A stretch of DNA of 7,886 nt from DHVE2 group archaeon (GTDB lineage Archaea; Thermoplasmatota; Thermoplasmata; Thermoplasmatales; Aciduliprofundaceae): positions 1 to 7,886 of the forward strand of contig WALG01000059.1 of assembly GCA_015522955.1 (NCBI GenBank), written 5' to 3'. The position numbers and the translations under genes were made by a program. Below the pieces are notes generated by a model. It was given only the letters and a program-made list of their open reading frames with translations. It was not told the DNA's origin and did not search any database. Position 1 is the first letter of the stretch. Each line of letters starts with the position of its first letter. Positions 5,847 to 7,886 of the stretch are shown here, piece after piece.

Positions 5847-6723
5847 TGGCAACACCTCCCACAATGTAGAGATATGTATCTTCAAGTGTTACCTCCTCAA
5901 TGCCTATGCTCTTTGCCTCTATCTTTTCTGCAAGTTCTATGGCTTCTTCTCGCTCACTGGCATAAATAATCTTCCTGTCTCCGAGGTCTATATGCTCTTT
6001 TACAGGTAATTTTCTTGCATTCTTAATAACAATCTTGTGAGTATAGGGAATTTGCTGCTTCAGTTCCTCCGGCGTACCTTGGGCAACGGTTTTTCCCTTG
6101 CCTATCATAACTACATAATCCCCTAGGATCTCCGCTTCTTTCATATCATGTGTGGTGAGAATTATGGTCTTTCCCCTCTTTGCCTCTTCCCGCAGAGATT
6201 TCCAAACGATGTATCTTGCTTCCACATCCAGCCCGCTGGATGGCTCGTCCAGAAACACCACCGGCGCATCTGAAGCGAGAACCATTGCAACAGCGATTCT
6301 CTTTCTCTGCCCTCCGCTCAGCGCTATTGCAGGAGTTTTTCTTATGTTCCATAAATCAAGGAGTTTAAGATATTTCTCACTTTTTTCCATGCTCTCTACT
6401 CCAGAAAAACCCCGAATCAAAAGATATCCTTTTACTGCGTCCCATGGAGTCCAGTTACTGTCCACGCGTATATCCTGAGGGCATAGAGCAATGAGGTTTC
6501 TAACCTTCCAAACATTATCCACGGTGAGATATCCCTCAATAATTGCGTTTCCTTTTGTAGGTCTTAACAATGTTGAGAGAAGACCCACAGTGGTTGTCTT
6601 TCCCGCACCGTTTGGACCGAGGAGCACTGTGATACGGGATTTTTCTGCGAGAAAGTTCACATCTCTAACACCCCAGACGCCATTAGAATATCTTTTTGCC
6701 AGATGCCTTGCTTCCACAACCAT
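5833..6723 (-). CDS. ABC transporter ATP-binding protein with DUF4162-like C-terminal tail
   Basis: This is the cytoplasmic ATPase that powers the ABC-2 permease encoded next. From ATG 6723 it is 296 residues with every catalytic motif intact: Walker A GPNGAGKTT (36-44), Q-loop Q83 in CPQD, signature LSGGQ (135-139), Walker B VVFLDE (155-160), a D-loop SGLD and the switch histidine H192. The short tail after about 225 (KIVIKNARKL... then EEVTLEDTYL) matches the accessory DUF4162-like domain seen in DrrA/CcmA-type exporter ATPases. GTG codons at 6735 and 6732 could also start the frame, but GGTGAG lies 4 bases before ATG 6723, and the protein begins VVEARHLAKRY as expected. It is separated from the 61-residue gene by 46 bases and overlaps the permease start by 14. 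Confidence in the ATPase call is very high; the substrate is unknown. Confidence 0.93.
   Translation of the reverse strand: MVVEARHLAKRYSNGVWGVRDVNFLAEKSRITVLLGPNGAGKTTTVGLLSTLLRPTKGNAIIEGYLTVDNVWKVRNLIALCPQDIRVDSNWTPWDAVKGYLLIRGFSGVESMEKSEKYLKLLDLWNIRKTPAIALSGGQRKRIAVAMVLASDAPVVFLDEPSSGLDVEARYIVWKSLREEAKRGKTIILTTHDMKEAEILGDYVVMIGKGKTVAQGTPEELKQQIPYTHKIVIKNARKLPVKEHIDLGDRKIIYASEREEAIELAEKIEAKSIGIEEVTLEDTYLYIVGGVANGKN
5853..5859 (-). promoter_or_regulatory. Ribosome binding site GGAGGTG that decides the permease start
   Basis: GGAGGTG is followed by TTGCCA and ATG 5846. This is the strongest ribosome site in the operon and favours 5846 over the in-frame upstream ATG at 5885, which lies deeper within the ATPase gene. 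Confidence 0.8.
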
Positions 6724-6727
6724 ATTT

Positions 6728-6733
6728 CTCACC
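6728..6733 (-). promoter_or_regulatory. Ribosome binding site GGTGAG of the ABC ATPase
   Basis: GGTGAG with a 4-base spacer (AAAT) precedes ATG 6723. This favours ATG 6723 over GTG 6735 or 6732, because both GTG codons would lie upstream of or within the site. Confidence 0.65.
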
Positions 6734-6769
6734 ACTCATTTCATCATTCTTATTTTCTGCGAGCACAAT

Positions 6770-6955
6770 TTACCAGGAGTCCCACTTGCGGTGGAGAATC
6801 AGAGCCAGACCTCCTATTATAAGCAAAATTGGACCTATTATCCAGATGTTAGGTTCTATGATTCCCAGCATTTGAAGGAGCCAGAGAATGCCAATGATTA
6901 TGAGAAAAGCACCACCAAGCAGTCTTCCCGTGTATACATACCCCCAGTGTCTCAT
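6770..6955 (-). CDS. Small LiaI/LiaF-type two-helix membrane protein
   Basis: The 61-residue protein has two hydrophobic helices, roughly residues 11-30 and 36-54, joined by a short turn (GIIEPN) and capped by HRKW. The pattern RLLGGAFLIIIGILWLLQMLGI followed by WIIGPILLIIGGLALIL is that of the LiaI/LiaF-TM domain, which in Bacillus sits in or beside envelope-stress sensor proteins. Here it stands alone, without the soluble C-terminal domain of LiaF. Its ATG overlaps the stop of the upstream solenoid gene by 4 bases (ATGA), and it has a GGTGAGG ribosome site, so the two proteins are probably made in proportion. A membrane anchor or partner for the solenoid protein, or for the ABC permease, is a reasonable inference. 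The family call is by pattern in a short sequence. Confidence 0.8.
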   Translation of the reverse strand: MRHWGYVYTGRLLGGAFLIIIGILWLLQMLGIIEPNIWIIGPILLIIGGLALILHRKWDSW

Positions 6956-7863
6956 TTCCTCACCACCTCTTCAACACGTGCTCTTTTGCTTATTTTCATT
7001 TCCTCTGCTTCCAATTTATCTACGAGGCAGTTATCTCCAATTATCACTTCCTTGCCTTTAACGTAATCCGCAGAGACACACTCTATATATACCTTCTCGC
7101 CTCTAATCTCCTTAACTTCTAACTTCCCTGTGAATTTTCGAAGAAATCCTTTTTTGCATTCCACTCTTATATTCTCCCCGGCTATTCTGCCTACCCTGCT
7201 TCCCCCTATCCTGCCACTGTTATCTATCTTTATCCTTATTTCCTCTCCCTGAATTTCATCCGCAACTATGGAACCTGCAATCACAACATCCTCACCCTTC
7301 ACTCTGCGGCATTTTACCCCACCGGATAAGTGGAGATCCTCACACACGATATCCAGCCCTTTAAACCCTCCTGCAACGGATACCGTGTTCGCAATTATAT
7401 TGCCATCCACCTTTGCGGAGCCTGCAACCTTGAAAATTTTTGCTTTTATATTGCCCTGAGAACTGAGGGCCCCGGCCACGGAAACTCTATCAGCGGTCAC
7501 ATTGCCCGTTATCTTTATACTGCCAGCAGCAGAGATGTAATCATATTTTCCGGGACCGAGAACGCAGGAGCCTGCACATTTGTATCCTCTTTCCTTTCTC
7601 GTAGATTCCGGGAACACCTCATTGAGAGATTTCTCCACCTCCTTCATAGCCTGCGAAACTGAACGAGAAATAATCTCTCCTATTCCGTAGAAGTCCTCTC
7701 CAGACTCATTGGATGTGTTTACAGCATTCTTCTGGATAACTTCTTCCTCTTCCTCCTCCTTTATCTCCTCCTGATATCTTCTGAGTATATCCTCGTATGT
7801 TTCCTTAGAAATCTTGCCATTCTCGTATTTTTCTCTTAATTTTTTCAGGAATTCATCTTCCAT
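6952..7863 (-). CDS. SHOCT-like N-terminus plus bactofilin-like beta-solenoid protein
   Basis: The 303-residue protein has no signal peptide or membrane helix, so it is probably cytoplasmic. Residues 4-31 (LREKYENGKISKETYEDILRR core) match the SHOCT helical hairpin. A Glu-rich stretch (32-41) and a flexible, partly helical linker (42-92) follow, then a C96xxxC100 pair. From 110 there are six regular 16-17-residue coils with a glycine at the same turn (G114, G131, G148, G165, G181, G197), each reading like VSVAGx...GNIxA. This is the beta-solenoid pattern of bactofilins and related polymer-forming or adhesin-like domains. Looser coils continue to the C-terminus (209-303). The protein opens the operon and is translationally coupled to a LiaF-type membrane protein, with an ABC exporter downstream. 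It may polymerise or act as a scaffold under the membrane. The fold is fairly sure; the function is inference. Confidence 0.82.
   Translation of the reverse strand: MEDEFLKKLREKYENGKISKETYEDILRRYQEEIKEEEEEEVIQKNAVNTSNESGEDFYGIGEIISRSVSQAMKEVEKSLNEVFPESTRKERGYKCAGSCVLGPGKYDYISAAGSIKITGNVTADRVSVAGALSSQGNIKAKIFKVAGSAKVDGNIIANTVSVAGGFKGLDIVCEDLHLSGGVKCRRVKGEDVVIAGSIVADEIQGEEIRIKIDNSGRIGGSRVGRIAGENIRVECKKGFLRKFTGKLEVKEIRGEKVYIECVSADYVKGKEVIIGDNCLVDKLEAEEMKISKRARVEEVVRK
6958..6964 (-). promoter_or_regulatory. Ribosome binding site GGTGAGG of the LiaF-type gene
   Basis: GGTGAGG then AA precedes ATG 6955, with a second partial site GAGGTGG just upstream. Both lie within the last codons of the solenoid gene, which fits coupled translation across the ATGA overlap. 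Confidence 0.6.
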
Positions 7864-7886
7864 AAAAGGGCTATGGAATAATATGA

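Noticed and set aside
6491..7066. A 191-codon plus-strand frame antisense to the ABC ATPase, LiaF-type and solenoid genes
   Set aside because: It spans the junctions of three well-supported minus-strand genes, has no family resemblance, and shows no promoter or ribosome site.
7736..7772. Pyrimidine-rich low-complexity DNA that looks like a simple repeat
   Set aside because: It is explained by the Glu-rich coding stretch (residues 32-41) of the solenoid gene read on the minus strand.
1..7886. Search for tRNA/rRNA genes, CRISPR arrays, insertion sequences, integrase or attachment sites
   Set aside because: No cloverleaf-like segment, regularly spaced repeats, transposase or terminal inverted repeats were seen; almost all of the window is occupied by intact ordinary genes.

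Overview
The window looks archaeal, and probably comes from a moderately AT-rich euryarchaeon of the Thermoplasmatota / Aciduliprofundum (DHVE2) kind. The signs are AT-rich TATA-like boxes about 25 bases upstream of start codons, no bacterial -35/-10 pairs, GGTGA/GGAGG ribosome sites complementary to an archaeal 16S tail, oligo-T tracts at gene ends, and frequent AGA/AGG/ATA codons. The lineage is my inference from protein style, not a database result. Gene density is very high: no non-coding stretch exceeds about 145 bases.

Region 1 (1-1297). The left edge holds what looks like the first 14 codons of a leaderless gene on the minus strand. Divergent from it is a 370-residue NAD(P)-dependent beta-decarboxylating dehydrogenase of the isocitrate / isopropylmalate / homoisocitrate family. 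Its coenzyme site is isocitrate-dehydrogenase-like, while other segments resemble homoisocitrate dehydrogenase.

Region 2 (1312-3852, minus strand). A tight three-gene operon runs leftwards: an ACR3/BASS-like ten-helix transporter, an M20 zinc peptidase/deacetylase overlapping it by 4 bases, and a small two-helix membrane protein with a PH-like domain that starts 4 bases after the peptidase stop. The transporter and the M20 hydrolase plausibly act on related substrates.

Region 3 (3965-5119, plus strand). A 12-helix MFS transporter is expressed from a leaderless promoter divergent from the operon above. The 112-base divergent region holds TATA boxes in both directions and a 6+6 inverted repeat between them.

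Region 4 (5133-7863, minus strand). This four-gene operon is the most interesting part. It encodes a protein with a SHOCT-like N-terminus, a Glu-rich linker and a bactofilin-like beta-solenoid; a 61-residue two-helix LiaI/LiaF-type membrane protein; an ABC ATPase with a DUF4162-like tail; and an ABC-2 permease. Junctions are ATGA (4-base) and 14-base overlaps plus one 46-base gap. The layout recalls bacterial envelope-stress loci that combine a SHOCT/solenoid protein with LiaF-type helices, here joined to a drug/lipid-type ABC exporter. A membrane-stress or envelope-organising role is inference only.
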